Source: CAZKFN01 sp964552035 (GTDB taxonomy: Bacteria > Bacteroidota > Bacteroidia > Flavobacteriales_E > Vicingaceae). From it: a stretch of DNA of 36,896 nucleotides. Made by a program: the position numbers and the translations under genes. Below, piece after piece: positions 15,390 to 23,764 of the stretch. The DNA lies in NCBI GenBank assembly GCA_964552035.1, contig CAZKFN010000015.1, positions 1 to 36,896 of the forward strand, read 5' to 3'. The notes below the pieces were generated by a model, which did not search any database, was not told the DNA's origin, and saw only the letters and a program-made list of their open reading frames with translations. Position 1 is the first letter of the stretch. Each line of letters opens with the position of its first letter.

Positions 15390-16325
15390 TACACAGATTT
15401 ATTCTCAGTTTTTTGGGCTATCACTTCTAAAATAATAATTAAGCCTGCACCTATTATTGCCATCAGAATGGCAGGGATAAGCTCGGGATTTCCAGGGAAA
15501 TTGGCAGGTAACACATTATCTTGTAAAATAGGAATTTCAACTCCATGACGGTCTATANNNNNNNNNNCATTTAGTAGTAATTTTCCAAGGCCAAATTTTA
15601 TTGAGTGAACCCAACATGAAACCCGTTAAAAAGGCAATGGTAAGATCATGGTACTTTTTAAGCAAATAAGAAAGTAAATGACTAAAACTTAAAATTCCTA
15701 TGACGCAGCCAGCCATGAAAGTGAAAATTACAGTAAAATCAAGATTGCTTAAAGCAGAAATCATGTATTTGTATTTACCGAGAAGAAGCAAAATAAAAGA
15801 ACCTGATATTCCAGGTAGAATCATGGCACAAATGGCAATCATTCCAGAAATAAACACAAACCATAAGCTATCTGGAGTCTCAGCAGGGCTTATTCCTGTG
15901 ATAAAGTAGGTGATTAATGCTCCTGAAATTAAAAGTATTAGTGTTGCCGTAGACCATTTTTTAATAATTTTTGCAACAAAGTAGCAGGAAGCGAGAATTA
16001 AACCAAAAAAGAAAGACCAAAGTAAAATGGGTTGATGTTCAAGTGCATATTCTATAAACTGCACTAAACCTAAAAAGCTAACAGCTATACCACTAAAAAG
16101 GGTGATGAGAAAGCTTCCATTAATATGTTTCCAGCTTGCTTTTAAACCTTCTCTTTTAAAAAAAGGTAAAACAGTACTAAATGATTTTAAAGAATCAATC
16201 AACTCTTCATATATACCTGTGATAAGTGCTATTGTACCACCAGAAACACCAGGTACAATATCAGCGGCACCCATGCCAATCCCTTTTAAAACAAGCTGGA
16301 GTCGTGCTTTAATAGAATCCCTCAT
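15389..16325 (-). CDS. DUF368 membrane protein, crossed by a scaffold gap
   Basis: This polytopic membrane protein of the DUF368 family begins with the family start GIGMGAADIVPGVSGGTIALITGIY (residues ~16-40). A second related loop, AMILPGISGSFILLLLGKY, lies near residue 166, consistent with an internal repeat as in undecaprenyl-phosphate translocases of this type. Recent work links DUF368 proteins to undecaprenyl phosphate recycling across the inner membrane. The gene is split by ten N's at 15558-15567. The upstream part ends NKIWPWKITTK. The C-terminal part resumes in a different frame as IDRHGVEIPILQDNVLPANF and ends IIILEVIAQKTENKSV at a stop sharing one base with the aroE ATG. Both parts are clearly one protein; the frame change is due to the arbitrary gap length. 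Confidence 0.9.
15558..15567. other. Scaffold gap (10 N)
   Basis: Ten unknown bases lie inside the DUF368 gene. If the protein is intact, the true number of missing bases must be a multiple of three, so ten is only a placeholder. Confidence 0.97.
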
Positions 16326-16625
16326 TTATTTCAACTGATTATAAGCTTCTAATCCACCGATCAAAGTAAATACTTCACAATGGTCCAATTTTTGGCTTAA
16401 ATGAAAGGCAGTGGCCTTAGAACGTTTTCCACTGGCACAACATAGAACAATGCTGTTGTGTTGTGCCAAGTATTGGGTTTGGCTTAAAATTTCTCCCATG
16501 GGAATATTAGTTTCGGTAATACTGCCATCCTCGAATTCATACTCCTCTCTAACATCGATAAGTAGAGGGGGGTTGTTAGAATTAATTTTTTCTTTAAGTG
16601 CTTCAGCATTAATCTTTTTAAACAT
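16326..16625 (-). CDS. Single-domain rhodanese-like sulfurtransferase
   Basis: This 99-residue single-domain rhodanese can carry sulfane sulfur as a persulfide on its catalytic cysteine. The fold markers are present: LLIDVREEYEFEDGSI (residues 21-36) and the active-site loop CASGKRS with catalytic C63, preceded by another Cys (C62). There is no signal peptide, so it is cytoplasmic. Its stop is directly next to the ATG of DUF368, and its ATG overlaps the comA stop by one base (TAATG), so translation of three consecutive genes appears coupled. Co-expression with a sulfite-using enzyme (ComA) suggests, without proof, a link to sulfur supply. Confidence 0.9.
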   Translation of the reverse strand: MFKKINAEALKEKINSNNPPLLIDVREEYEFEDGSITETNIPMGEILSQTQYLAQHNSIVLCCASGKRSKATAFHLSQKLDHCEVFTLIGGLEAYNQLK

Positions 16626-17410
16626 TATTCTATCGTATTTTTAGAAATTTCTTCAGGAAGAAAGTCGAAAAATGTGTCACCTCTTAATCCAATTCTAAGG
16701 GTTTCTAATGGTATAACTTCATTGTGTGCAATATTACCAAGGTTGACATTACTTCCAAATTGTTTAATAAACCATACTTGTTGTGCTTTTTTTGGTGCCT
16801 CCCAAAGTACGTCTTCAATGTCAATTTTAGAGGTTATTTTATTTACTAAAGATACATGTGCCGTTCCATTAGGTCTATAAATACCTACGTTTCCACTTTC
16901 TCTAGCCTCCGCAATTACTTTCCAAGAACCAGCTTTTAACTCAGCTTCCATCATGCTAATCCATTTATTAGGGCTAATTAAAATTCCTTCTTCTTTAGAT
17001 CCTACTTCAGAAAAAACGGTAAAATTTTTACTTAACTTTTGAATGTATTCACATTTTAGTCCATGGTCTAAATTAATAGAACCATCAGATACTTCGGAGA
17101 CTGTAAAACCAAACTTATCCAAGAACTTTTGATAATCATCAAACATTCCCCTGATAATAAAAGCTTCAAAGAGGGTGCCACCAACATAGGTCTTTAACCC
17201 TGCATTATGGTATAGTTGTATTTTTTCTTTAAGATTCTTAGTAAGGTAAGAAGTGCCAAAACCAAATTTAACAACATCAGTGTATTCAGCTGCAGCATCA
17301 ATAAAATCCTCTGTTTGTCGCAAACTAAGCCCCTTATCCATCATCATAGTAAGCCCACTTTCTCTTGGCTTACTTTTACGATTTGGGAGATGTGGGAGTT
17401 TAATATTCAT
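16625..17410 (-). CDS. comA: Phosphosulfolactate synthase (ComA family)
   Basis: ComA adds sulfite to phosphoenolpyruvate to make (2R)-phospho-3-sulfolactate, the first step of coenzyme M synthesis in many methanogens and of sulfolactate formation in some bacteria. The 261-residue protein has the family's TIM-barrel pattern: RESGLTMMMDKGLSLRQTEDF at the start, DVVKFGFGTSYL (near residue 45), AGLKTYVGGTLFEAF (near 71), FTVSEVSDGSINL (near 102), FTVFSEVGSKEEG (near 130), VIAEARESGNVGIY (near 165) and LGNIAHNEVIPLETLRIGLRGDTF (near 225). Length is normal. ComB and ComC are not in this window. The ATG is three bases after the TPR gene stop. Function as a true phosphosulfolactate synthase in this organism is inferred from family only. 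Confidence 0.9.
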   Translation of the reverse strand: MNIKLPHLPNRKSKPRESGLTMMMDKGLSLRQTEDFIDAAAEYTDVVKFGFGTSYLTKNLKEKIQLYHNAGLKTYVGGTLFEAFIIRGMFDDYQKFLDKFGFTVSEVSDGSINLDHGLKCEYIQKLSKNFTVFSEVGSKEEGILISPNKWISMMEAELKAGSWKVIAEARESGNVGIYRPNGTAHVSLVNKITSKIDIEDVLWEAPKKAQQVWFIKQFGSNVNLGNIAHNEVIPLETLRIGLRGDTFFDFLPEEISKNTIE

Positions 17411-17413
17411 ACT

Positions 17414-18826
17414 CTACTTTTTGTAAGATTCTATCAAATTGATAATTTCTTTATTGTTTTTAACTTCTTCATAAACATCGAAAAGTTCCATATAATCATC
17501 ATAAAAACTTTCAAGAGCAATGTTTAAATAATGCATAGCTAAAACACCCTTTTTGTTTTTAAAAAGGAAAGCCACAAAGTTATACATTAACTTGGCATTT
17601 TGAGGTTGTTTATTAATTCCTTCTAAGAACACTTCTATAGCAAGTTCTAGAGAAAAGACACTTTGGGTAGCAGTGGCCAAATCAATAAAGATGTCTTCGT
17701 CCTCATCATTATATTCTAAAACCTTTTGATAAAGTGACAGGGCTTCTTCGGTGTAATTAAGTTGGATTAAAATATCGGCTTTTAGGTGGATATAATCACT
17801 ATGAGTTTGGTCTCTCTCAATTGCTTCATCAATATAAGAGAGTGCCTTTTTATCCATTCCTAACTCATAGTGTATGCTAGCTAAACCATACCAAGCATCT
17901 GCTATATAATTGTCTACAGAAATAACTTTTCTATAATAATAAATGGCCCTATCGTAATATTCCATCTTTTCATAGCACTCGGCGATAAAAGAATAAATAA
18001 TGGGGTCACCTTTATCGTATTGTAAAGCTTCTTGATAACAAGCTATTGCTTTGTCATATTCTTCTATATCAGCAAAGGATGTAGCTTTATTGATGATAGC
18101 AGAAGTAAAATCTTCTTTAATTGCTATGGAATAATCATAAGCTTCAATGGCTTTTTCCATTAAATCTAATTTTCCATACGTAATTCCTAAATTAAACCAA
18201 GCAATGTAGGAATAAGGATATTCATCAATAAAAGAAAGGAAGAATTGCTTCCCTTTTTCTACTTGGTCAATATGATCATAGCAAAAGCCCAATTCATAAA
18301 GTGCCATTTCATTCTCTGGGCTAATCCTAAGGATTTCTTTTAGGGTTTCTATGGCATCTTCATACCTAGAAGCATTTTCATATTCAAAAGCCAATTGCAA
18401 TAAAAGATCTTCCTTTTCATCTTCATCGGTAAATTTTAAAGCTTTTTTGTATTGTTCAATTGCTTTGTTAGTCTGCCTTAGTTGACTAAAAATTGTAGCT
18501 TTCGTATAATGCAAGTCAATATCAAAAGGTGCAATTTCTTCTGCTAGATTTAAGAATTTTAGTGCTTCTTGGGGTTGATGAATAGAAACATATAATTGGG
18601 CACAGATTAGAAGTAAAGTATCGGACTTGGGATGTAAACTTAAAGCATATTTTACCACCTCAAGTGCTTTAGAGGTCTCATTCTCTTCTGTGTAATAATT
18701 TAAAATATCTTCAAATTCGCTAACATCAAAAAAGAAGGCCTCTTTTAAAGAGAGCATTTCTTCATATTTTTTGACGATATTCTTGATTGAAGAGTTATCT
18801 GGGTTAAAACTAAAATCGTTATCCAT
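17414..18826 (-). CDS. Tetratricopeptide repeat protein
   Basis: The 470-residue protein has no signal peptide and consists of about eleven to twelve TPR units, from ~residue 36 to 440. Typical units include TKAIEQYKKALKFTDEDE, EDAIETLKEILRISPENEMALYELGFCY, EKAIEAYDYSIAIKEDF and DRAIYYYRKVISVDNYIADAWYGLASIHYELG. TPR arrays are scaffolds for protein-protein contacts, and no catalytic domain is present. It is the first gene of the operon with comA, rhodanese, DUF368 and aroE, with only three bases to comA. In Flavobacteriia this TPR gene is, from memory, often found next to comA, so a partnership is plausible. Its actual target is unknown. Confidence 0.9.
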   Translation of the reverse strand: MDNDFSFNPDNSSIKNIVKKYEEMLSLKEAFFFDVSEFEDILNYYTEENETSKALEVVKYALSLHPKSDTLLLICAQLYVSIHQPQEALKFLNLAEEIAPFDIDLHYTKATIFSQLRQTNKAIEQYKKALKFTDEDEKEDLLLQLAFEYENASRYEDAIETLKEILRISPENEMALYELGFCYDHIDQVEKGKQFFLSFIDEYPYSYIAWFNLGITYGKLDLMEKAIEAYDYSIAIKEDFTSAIINKATSFADIEEYDKAIACYQEALQYDKGDPIIYSFIAECYEKMEYYDRAIYYYRKVISVDNYIADAWYGLASIHYELGMDKKALSYIDEAIERDQTHSDYIHLKADILIQLNYTEEALSLYQKVLEYNDEDEDIFIDLATATQSVFSLELAIEVFLEGINKQPQNAKLMYNFVAFLFKNKKGVLAMHYLNIALESFYDDYMELFDVYEEVKNNKEIINLIESYKK

Positions 18827-18942
18827 ATATTATATAAAATCACCAACTACTAACAAAGTTTAGCAATATAAAGATATTCTTGACAAATTTCTCTCTGTAT
18901 TATTCACAAAGAAATTAACAAGAATATAGCTTTCAAATTTCC

Positions 18943-18950
18943 TACTTTTG
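18943..18950 (+). promoter_or_regulatory. Candidate -7 promoter element for glmM (TACTTTTG)
   Basis: TACTTTTG matches TAnnTTTG and ends 20 bases before the preferred glmM ATG at 18971. It would place the transcription start close to 18957, downstream of the alternative TTG at 18953, which argues for the ATG. Confidence 0.5.
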
Positions 18951-18970
18951 TATTGCAAAATTACAGAATT

Positions 18971-20356
18971 ATGACATTGATAAAATCTATTTCAGGAATA
19001 AGAGGAACAATTGGTGGAAAAGTAGGGGATAACCTTACTCCTTTTGATTTATTAAAGTTTACAACAGCCTATGGAAGTTGGCTAAAAAGCAAGAATTCAC
19101 AAAAAAAGATTCAGGTAGTTATAGGACGTGATGCACGTAAAAGTGGGGAGATGGTCAATCGAATCGTTGTTGGGGCATTGCAATCCATAGGAATAGATGT
19201 AATAGATTTAGGACTTTCTACTACGCCAACAGTTGAAGTGGCGGTCCCTAAAGAAAATGCTGCGGGAGGGATTATTCTCACAGCCAGCCATAATCCTAAA
19301 CAATGGAATGCTTTAAAGCTTTTAAATCACAAGGGAGAATTTATTTCTGCAGCAGACGGGGCAGAAGTTTTAGAGATTGCCGAGAATCAAGAAATATTTT
19401 ATGCTGAGATTGATGAGCTAGGGAAATGTATTACAAATGACGAGTATTTAGATAAGCACATTCAAGAAGTTCTAGCTTTAGACCTTGTGGATGTTGAAGC
19501 CATACAAAAGAAAAATTTTACAATTGTAGTAGATGCTGTAAACTCTACAGGTGGGTTGTTTGTTCCAGCTTTACTAAAAGCTTTAGGAGTAAAAAATATT
19601 ATAGAACTGTATTGTGAACCTAATGGTGAGTTTCCACATGACCCCGAGCCACTGCCTGAAAACTTAACAGAAATTGCAAAGGCGGTTCGAGAGCATCAAG
19701 CAGATCTAGGTATTGTCGTGGATCCTGATGTAGACCGCTTGGCATTGATAAATGAAGATGGAAGTATGTTTGGTGAAGAGTATACCTTAGTGGCTGTAGC
19801 CGATTATGTGTTGCAACATACTAAGGGGAGTGTCGTGAGTAATTTGTCTTCGACTAAAGCTTTGAGGGATGTGGCAGAGAATAATGGTTGTCAGTATTTT
19901 GCATCGGCAGTTGGAGAGGTGAATGTTGTGGCAAAAATGAAGGAAGTAGATGCCGTAATTGGAGGTGAAGGCAACGGGGGAATCATTTACCCTGCATCTC
20001 ATTATGGTAGAGATGCCCTTGTGGGAATTGCCTTATTTTTATCTCATTTAGCAAAATACAAGGGGACTTGTTCTCAATTGAAAAAGGAATATAATGCTTA
20101 TTATATTTCAAAAAATAAAATTGAGTTAGACAATACGATTAACGTAGATGATTTGTTGGTAAAAATTCAGAAAGCTTATGCCAATTATAAGATTAATTTA
20201 ATCGATGGAGTGAAAATAGAGTTTGAGAATTCTTGGATTCATTTAAGAAAGTCTAATACTGAGCCAATCATTCGATTATATGCAGAAAACACTTCCAAAG
20301 AAACGGCAGATCAACTTGCAAGTGAAGTAATGAATAAAGTGAAAAATTTGATTTAA
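18971..20356 (+). CDS. glmM: Phosphoglucosamine mutase
   Basis: GlmM interconverts glucosamine-6-phosphate and glucosamine-1-phosphate, feeding UDP-GlcNAc for peptidoglycan and LPS. All four functional loops of the alpha-D-phosphohexomutase family are present. The phosphoserine loop is TASHNP with S106, the metal loop DPDVDR has D251, D253 and D255, the sugar loop is GGEGNGGIIYP, and the phosphate loop near the C-terminus is RKSNTEPIIRLY. Length is 461 aa. The frame can be extended to a TTG at 18953, but the family begins TLIKSISGIRGTIGG and the promoter element lies too close, so ATG 18971 is chosen. Some family members with this start act as phosphomannomutase as well. The cysteine desulfurase gene follows after seven bases. 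Confidence 0.93.
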   Translation: MTLIKSISGIRGTIGGKVGDNLTPFDLLKFTTAYGSWLKSKNSQKKIQVVIGRDARKSGEMVNRIVVGALQSIGIDVIDLGLSTTPTVEVAVPKENAAGGIILTASHNPKQWNALKLLNHKGEFISAADGAEVLEIAENQEIFYAEIDELGKCITNDEYLDKHIQEVLALDLVDVEAIQKKNFTIVVDAVNSTGGLFVPALLKALGVKNIIELYCEPNGEFPHDPEPLPENLTEIAKAVREHQADLGIVVDPDVDRLALINEDGSMFGEEYTLVAVADYVLQHTKGSVVSNLSSTKALRDVAENNGCQYFASAVGEVNVVAKMKEVDAVIGGEGNGGIIYPASHYGRDALVGIALFLSHLAKYKGTCSQLKKEYNAYYISKNKIELDNTINVDDLLVKIQKAYANYKINLIDGVKIEFENSWIHLRKSNTEPIIRLYAENTSKETADQLASEVMNKVKNLI

Positions 20357-20363
20357 TAAAGTA

Positions 20364-21488
20364 ATGAATATATATTTAGATAATGCTGCTACAACACCGA
20401 TAGACCCCTTAGTTGTAAAAGAAATAATTCCAATTTTAAAAGATTGTTATGGCAATCCTAGTTCTATACATGCTCATGGAAGAACGGCGCGCTCTCATAT
20501 AGAAAAGGCTAGAAAGAAAATAGCTCAGTACTTTAATTCTTCCCCCTCAGAATTCTTTTTTACTTCTGGTGGAACAGAGGCAGACAACATGATTTTACGT
20601 TGTGCAGTAGAAGATTTAAAAGTAGAGCGAATCATTACTTCTCCTTTGGAGCATCATGCAGTTTTGCATACAGCAGAATATCTTAATAATCATGGCGTTG
20701 ATGTAGATTATGTTAAGATAAACCATCAAGGGAAAGTAGATTTAAATCACTTGGAAGAGCTGCTAAAAGAAGAAAAGAAAACTTTAGTGAGTTTGATGCA
20801 TGGCAATAATGAAATTGCCACTTTATTGCCCTTAAAAGAAGTGGGGAATTTATGTCGTAACTACCATGCATATTTTCATTCGGACACCGTTCAAACTATG
20901 GGGCATTATGCCTTTGATTTTAAGGCTTGTAACATTCACTTTGCCACTTGTTCTGCACATAAATTTCATGGTCCAAAGGGAGTGGGTTTTTTATATTTAG
21001 ATAAGGAAATAAAAATCAACCCTATGATTACTGGTGGTGCACAGGAAAGAAGCCTTCGTGCAGGTACAGAAAATATTTATGGTATAGTAGGTTTGGCAAA
21101 AGCTTTAGAATTAGCTTATGATAATCTTGAAAAACATCAAAAGCACATTCAAGGATTAAAAAGTTATATGATTCAACTTTTAAAGAAAGAGATTCCTGGA
21201 GTTATTTTTAATGGAGATTCCGAATCAGAAGGTTCATTATATACAGTACTAAATGTATGTTTTCCTTCCACTGAAATGGATGAAATGTTTTTATATAGCC
21301 TAGATATTGAAGGGATAAGCGCATCGGGTGGCAGTGCTTGTTCTTCGGGAACCAACATAGGGTCTCATGTTTTAAATGCCATAGGTGCACCTATGGATAG
21401 GCCTTCAGTTCGTTTTTCTTTTGGACGATTCAATACTAAAGAAGAGGTGGACAGATGTATGGAAGTTTTATTAAAAATTTATAAATAA
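20364..21488 (+). CDS. Cysteine desulfurase (class V aminotransferase, NifS/IscS-like)
   Basis: This PLP enzyme removes sulfur from cysteine as a persulfide for Fe-S cluster or tRNA thiolation pathways. The N-terminus (YLDNAATTPIDPLV) is diagnostic of IscS/NifS proteins. The PLP lysine is K200 in CSAHKFHGPKG, and the catalytic cysteine is C326 in GGSACSSGT on the mobile loop typical of group I enzymes. At 374 aa it is shorter than E. coli IscS (404), with a shorter C-terminus. No IscU or ferredoxin gene is adjacent, so it is not part of a standard isc operon, and its sulfur acceptor is unknown. It may be co-transcribed with glmM and the downstream hydrolase (five-base gap). Confidence 0.93.
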   Translation: MNIYLDNAATTPIDPLVVKEIIPILKDCYGNPSSIHAHGRTARSHIEKARKKIAQYFNSSPSEFFFTSGGTEADNMILRCAVEDLKVERIITSPLEHHAVLHTAEYLNNHGVDVDYVKINHQGKVDLNHLEELLKEEKKTLVSLMHGNNEIATLLPLKEVGNLCRNYHAYFHSDTVQTMGHYAFDFKACNIHFATCSAHKFHGPKGVGFLYLDKEIKINPMITGGAQERSLRAGTENIYGIVGLAKALELAYDNLEKHQKHIQGLKSYMIQLLKKEIPGVIFNGDSESEGSLYTVLNVCFPSTEMDEMFLYSLDIEGISASGGSACSSGTNIGSHVLNAIGAPMDRPSVRFSFGRFNTKEEVDRCMEVLLKIYK

Positions 21489-21492
21489 AGTT

Positions 21493-22257
21493 ATGCGGCT
21501 TACTATTTTAGGAAGTGGAACCTCCCAAGGTGTACCTGTGATTGCGTGTGATTGCGAGGTGTGTTCTTCCATTCATCCTAAAGATAAGCGCAGTAGAAGT
21601 TCCATTTTATTAGAAACGGGAGGGAAAACCATTGTAATTGATACCGGACCTGACTTTAGGATGCAAATGTTGCGAGAAAATGTAAAAGATTTAGATGCTG
21701 TGGTGTATACGCATGAACATAAAGACCATGTAGCGGGTATGGACGACATTCGTGCCTTTAATTTCAAAAAAGGCGGTGGAGAAATGAACATATACGCAAG
21801 TATGCGAGTACAAAAAGCTCTGCACCGGGAGTTCCATTATATATTCTCAGGAATTCATTATCCTGGGTTGCCACAAGTTAAATTTCATACCATTAAGAAC
21901 CAGGAGTTTAAAGTAGCGGGAGTTCAATTCACCCCCATAGAGGTTTTGCATTACCAACTTCCAGTCTTAGGGTTTAGAGTAGGAGATATGGCTTATATTA
22001 CTGATGCCAATTATATTTCAGAAAAGGAAAAGATGAAATTAAAAGGTTTGGAGGTTTTGGTGTTAAATGCTTTAAGAAAGAAGAAACACATTTCCCATTT
22101 TAATTTAGAGGAAGCCTTGGCTTTGATTACAGAGTTAAAACCAAAGAAAGCATATTTAACTCATATCAGTCATTTAATGGGGAAACATGCTGAAGTTGAA
22201 AAAGAACTTCCTAAACAAGTGTTTTTAGCTTATGACGGATTGAAAATAAGCATTTAA
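21493..22257 (+). CDS. MBL-fold metallohydrolase (PhnP-like)
   Basis: A metallo-beta-lactamase-fold hydrolase with a complete metal site: the HxHxDH motif is HEHKDH (H74, H76, D78, H79), with further candidate ligands in ITDANY and LTHISHLMGKH. Near the N-terminus the cysteines in ACDCEVC (C19, C21, C24) match the extra zinc site of PhnP-type phosphodiesterases. The start LTILGSGTSQGVPVI is typical of this subgroup, whose members act on cyclic phosphodiesters or other small phosphates. Substrate cannot be predicted. At 254 aa it is full length and soluble. It ends the glmM/desulfurase run; an intergenic stretch with a new promoter follows. Confidence 0.88.
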   Translation: MRLTILGSGTSQGVPVIACDCEVCSSIHPKDKRSRSSILLETGGKTIVIDTGPDFRMQMLRENVKDLDAVVYTHEHKDHVAGMDDIRAFNFKKGGGEMNIYASMRVQKALHREFHYIFSGIHYPGLPQVKFHTIKNQEFKVAGVQFTPIEVLHYQLPVLGFRVGDMAYITDANYISEKEKMKLKGLEVLVLNALRKKKHISHFNLEEALALITELKPKKAYLTHISHLMGKHAEVEKELPKQVFLAYDGLKISI

Positions 22258-22354
22258 TGTTCGATTTCTTTACTCTCAATTTTTCCTTCGTTCCCTTTTA
22301 TACCACATATCAACCGCAAGTCAGAATTATCTTTATTCTTTTATTTTAAAACAG

Positions 22355-22362
22355 TACTTTTG
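22355..22362 (+). promoter_or_regulatory. Candidate -7 promoter element for the M16 peptidase pair (TACTTTTG)
   Basis: TACTTTTG matches TAnnTTTG, lies 34 bases before the first M16 ATG, and is identical to the element before glmM. Confidence 0.5.
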
Positions 22363-22396
22363 AACTTTAAAGAAATAATTCAATAAAATATATAAT

Positions 22397-23725
22397 ATGA
22401 GGAGATTACTATTTATCGCATTTTGTTTAATGGGTGCACTTGGTCTATTTGCACAAGATGCTAAAAATATCGAATTTACCGAGTTCGATTTAGATAATGG
22501 TTTGCATGTTATTTTACATGAAGATCATTCTACACCTATAGTTGCGGTTGCTGTACTATATCACGTAGGGTCAAAGAATGAAGATCCGGAAAGACAAGGC
22601 TTTGCTCATTTCTTTGAGCATTTATTATTTGAAGGCTCAAAAAATATTAAAAGAGGGGAGTTTTTTAAGATTGTACAAGGAAACGGAGGAGTTTTAAATG
22701 CAAACACTTCTTTTGATAGAACCTATTATTATCAAGTATTGCCGTCCAATCAATTAAAGCTTGGACTTTGGTTAGAGTCTGAAAGAATGTTACATGCCAA
22801 TATTGATCCAGAAGGAGTAGAAACTCAAAGAGGTGTTGTAAAAGAAGAAATCAAACAGCGTTATGACAATACACCTTACGGTACGATTTTACCACAAACT
22901 TTTGCTCATGCTTTTGTGGAGCATCCTTATCGTTGGACTCCAGCTGGAACAGATGAATACATAAACAAGGCCTCTTTGCAAGAGTTTTTAGATTTTTATG
23001 ATTTATTTTATGTTCCCAATAATGCTACTTTATCGATTGCTGGAGATATTAATGTTGAAGATGCTAAAAAATGGATTAAAGAATATTTTGGGGATATTCC
23101 AAAAGGGACACATGAGGTTCCTAGGCCTAATATTGTAGAACCGAAAAAGACAGCTGAAGTAAGAGATACTGTTTATGATAACATTCAATTACCAGCAGTA
23201 GTAATGGGTTATCATATGCCGGCACAAGGTGAAAAAGACTATTATGCTATGAGCATGTTGACGCAATTACTATCCCAAGGAGAAAGTTCGAGATTTCAAA
23301 AGGTAGTAAAAAATGAAAAACAAAAAGCTGTTGGAGTAGGGGCATTTCCATTGCCTACAGAAGATCCGGGTTTAGCTTTAATATTTGGAATTGCTAACAT
23401 GGGCGTTGATGCTCAAGAGTTAGAGGAAGCCATGAACGAAGAAATTGCTAAAGTAAAAGAGGAGTTGATTGGCGAAGAAGAATATGAAAAACTTAAAAAT
23501 CAAGCAGAGAATGACTTTATTAGTAGAAATACTTCCGTTGAAGGATTAGCAGAGAGCTTGGCTAATTACCATGTATATTTTGGTGATGCCAACCTTATTA
23601 ATACGGAGTTAGAGCGTTATTTAAAAGTAAGTAGGGAAGACATTAAGGAAGTGGCTAACAAGTATTTAAATGACACTAATAGAGTGGTACTGTATTATTT
23701 GCCCAAAACAGATAATGCAAATTAA
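22397..23725 (+). CDS. M16-family zinc peptidase, catalytic subunit, secreted
   Basis: An exported zinc protease of the M16 (pitrilysin/insulinase) family. A signal peptide (MRRLLFIAFCLMGALGLFAQ) is followed by an M16 N-terminal domain with the inverted zinc motif HFFEH (H71, E74, H75). The expected downstream glutamate lies in RGVVKEEIKQRYDN (E150/E151). The second M16 domain spans about 185-370, followed by a helical end. At 442 aa it is the size of a two-domain subunit, which works as a dimer with a second M16 subunit. Here that partner is encoded next, 39 bases downstream. Such periplasmic pairs degrade peptides or damaged proteins. Confidence 0.93.
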   Translation: MRRLLFIAFCLMGALGLFAQDAKNIEFTEFDLDNGLHVILHEDHSTPIVAVAVLYHVGSKNEDPERQGFAHFFEHLLFEGSKNIKRGEFFKIVQGNGGVLNANTSFDRTYYYQVLPSNQLKLGLWLESERMLHANIDPEGVETQRGVVKEEIKQRYDNTPYGTILPQTFAHAFVEHPYRWTPAGTDEYINKASLQEFLDFYDLFYVPNNATLSIAGDINVEDAKKWIKEYFGDIPKGTHEVPRPNIVEPKKTAEVRDTVYDNIQLPAVVMGYHMPAQGEKDYYAMSMLTQLLSQGESSRFQKVVKNEKQKAVGVGAFPLPTEDPGLALIFGIANMGVDAQELEEAMNEEIAKVKEELIGEEEYEKLKNQAENDFISRNTSVEGLAESLANYHVYFGDANLINTELERYLKVSREDIKEVANKYLNDTNRVVLYYLPKTDNAN

Positions 23726-23764
23726 TTGCGAAAGGAAATTTATAAAATACAAGAAAGATAGATT

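Noticed and set aside
15537..15600. DUF368 protein ending in YRPSWS beyond the gap
   Set aside because: That end is an artefact of translating through a placeholder of ten N's. The true C-terminus is in the frame that stops at 15389-15391.
18953..18970. TTG start for glmM at 18953
   Set aside because: It would lie at or before the likely transcription start just after TACTTTTG, and known family members begin at the later Met.
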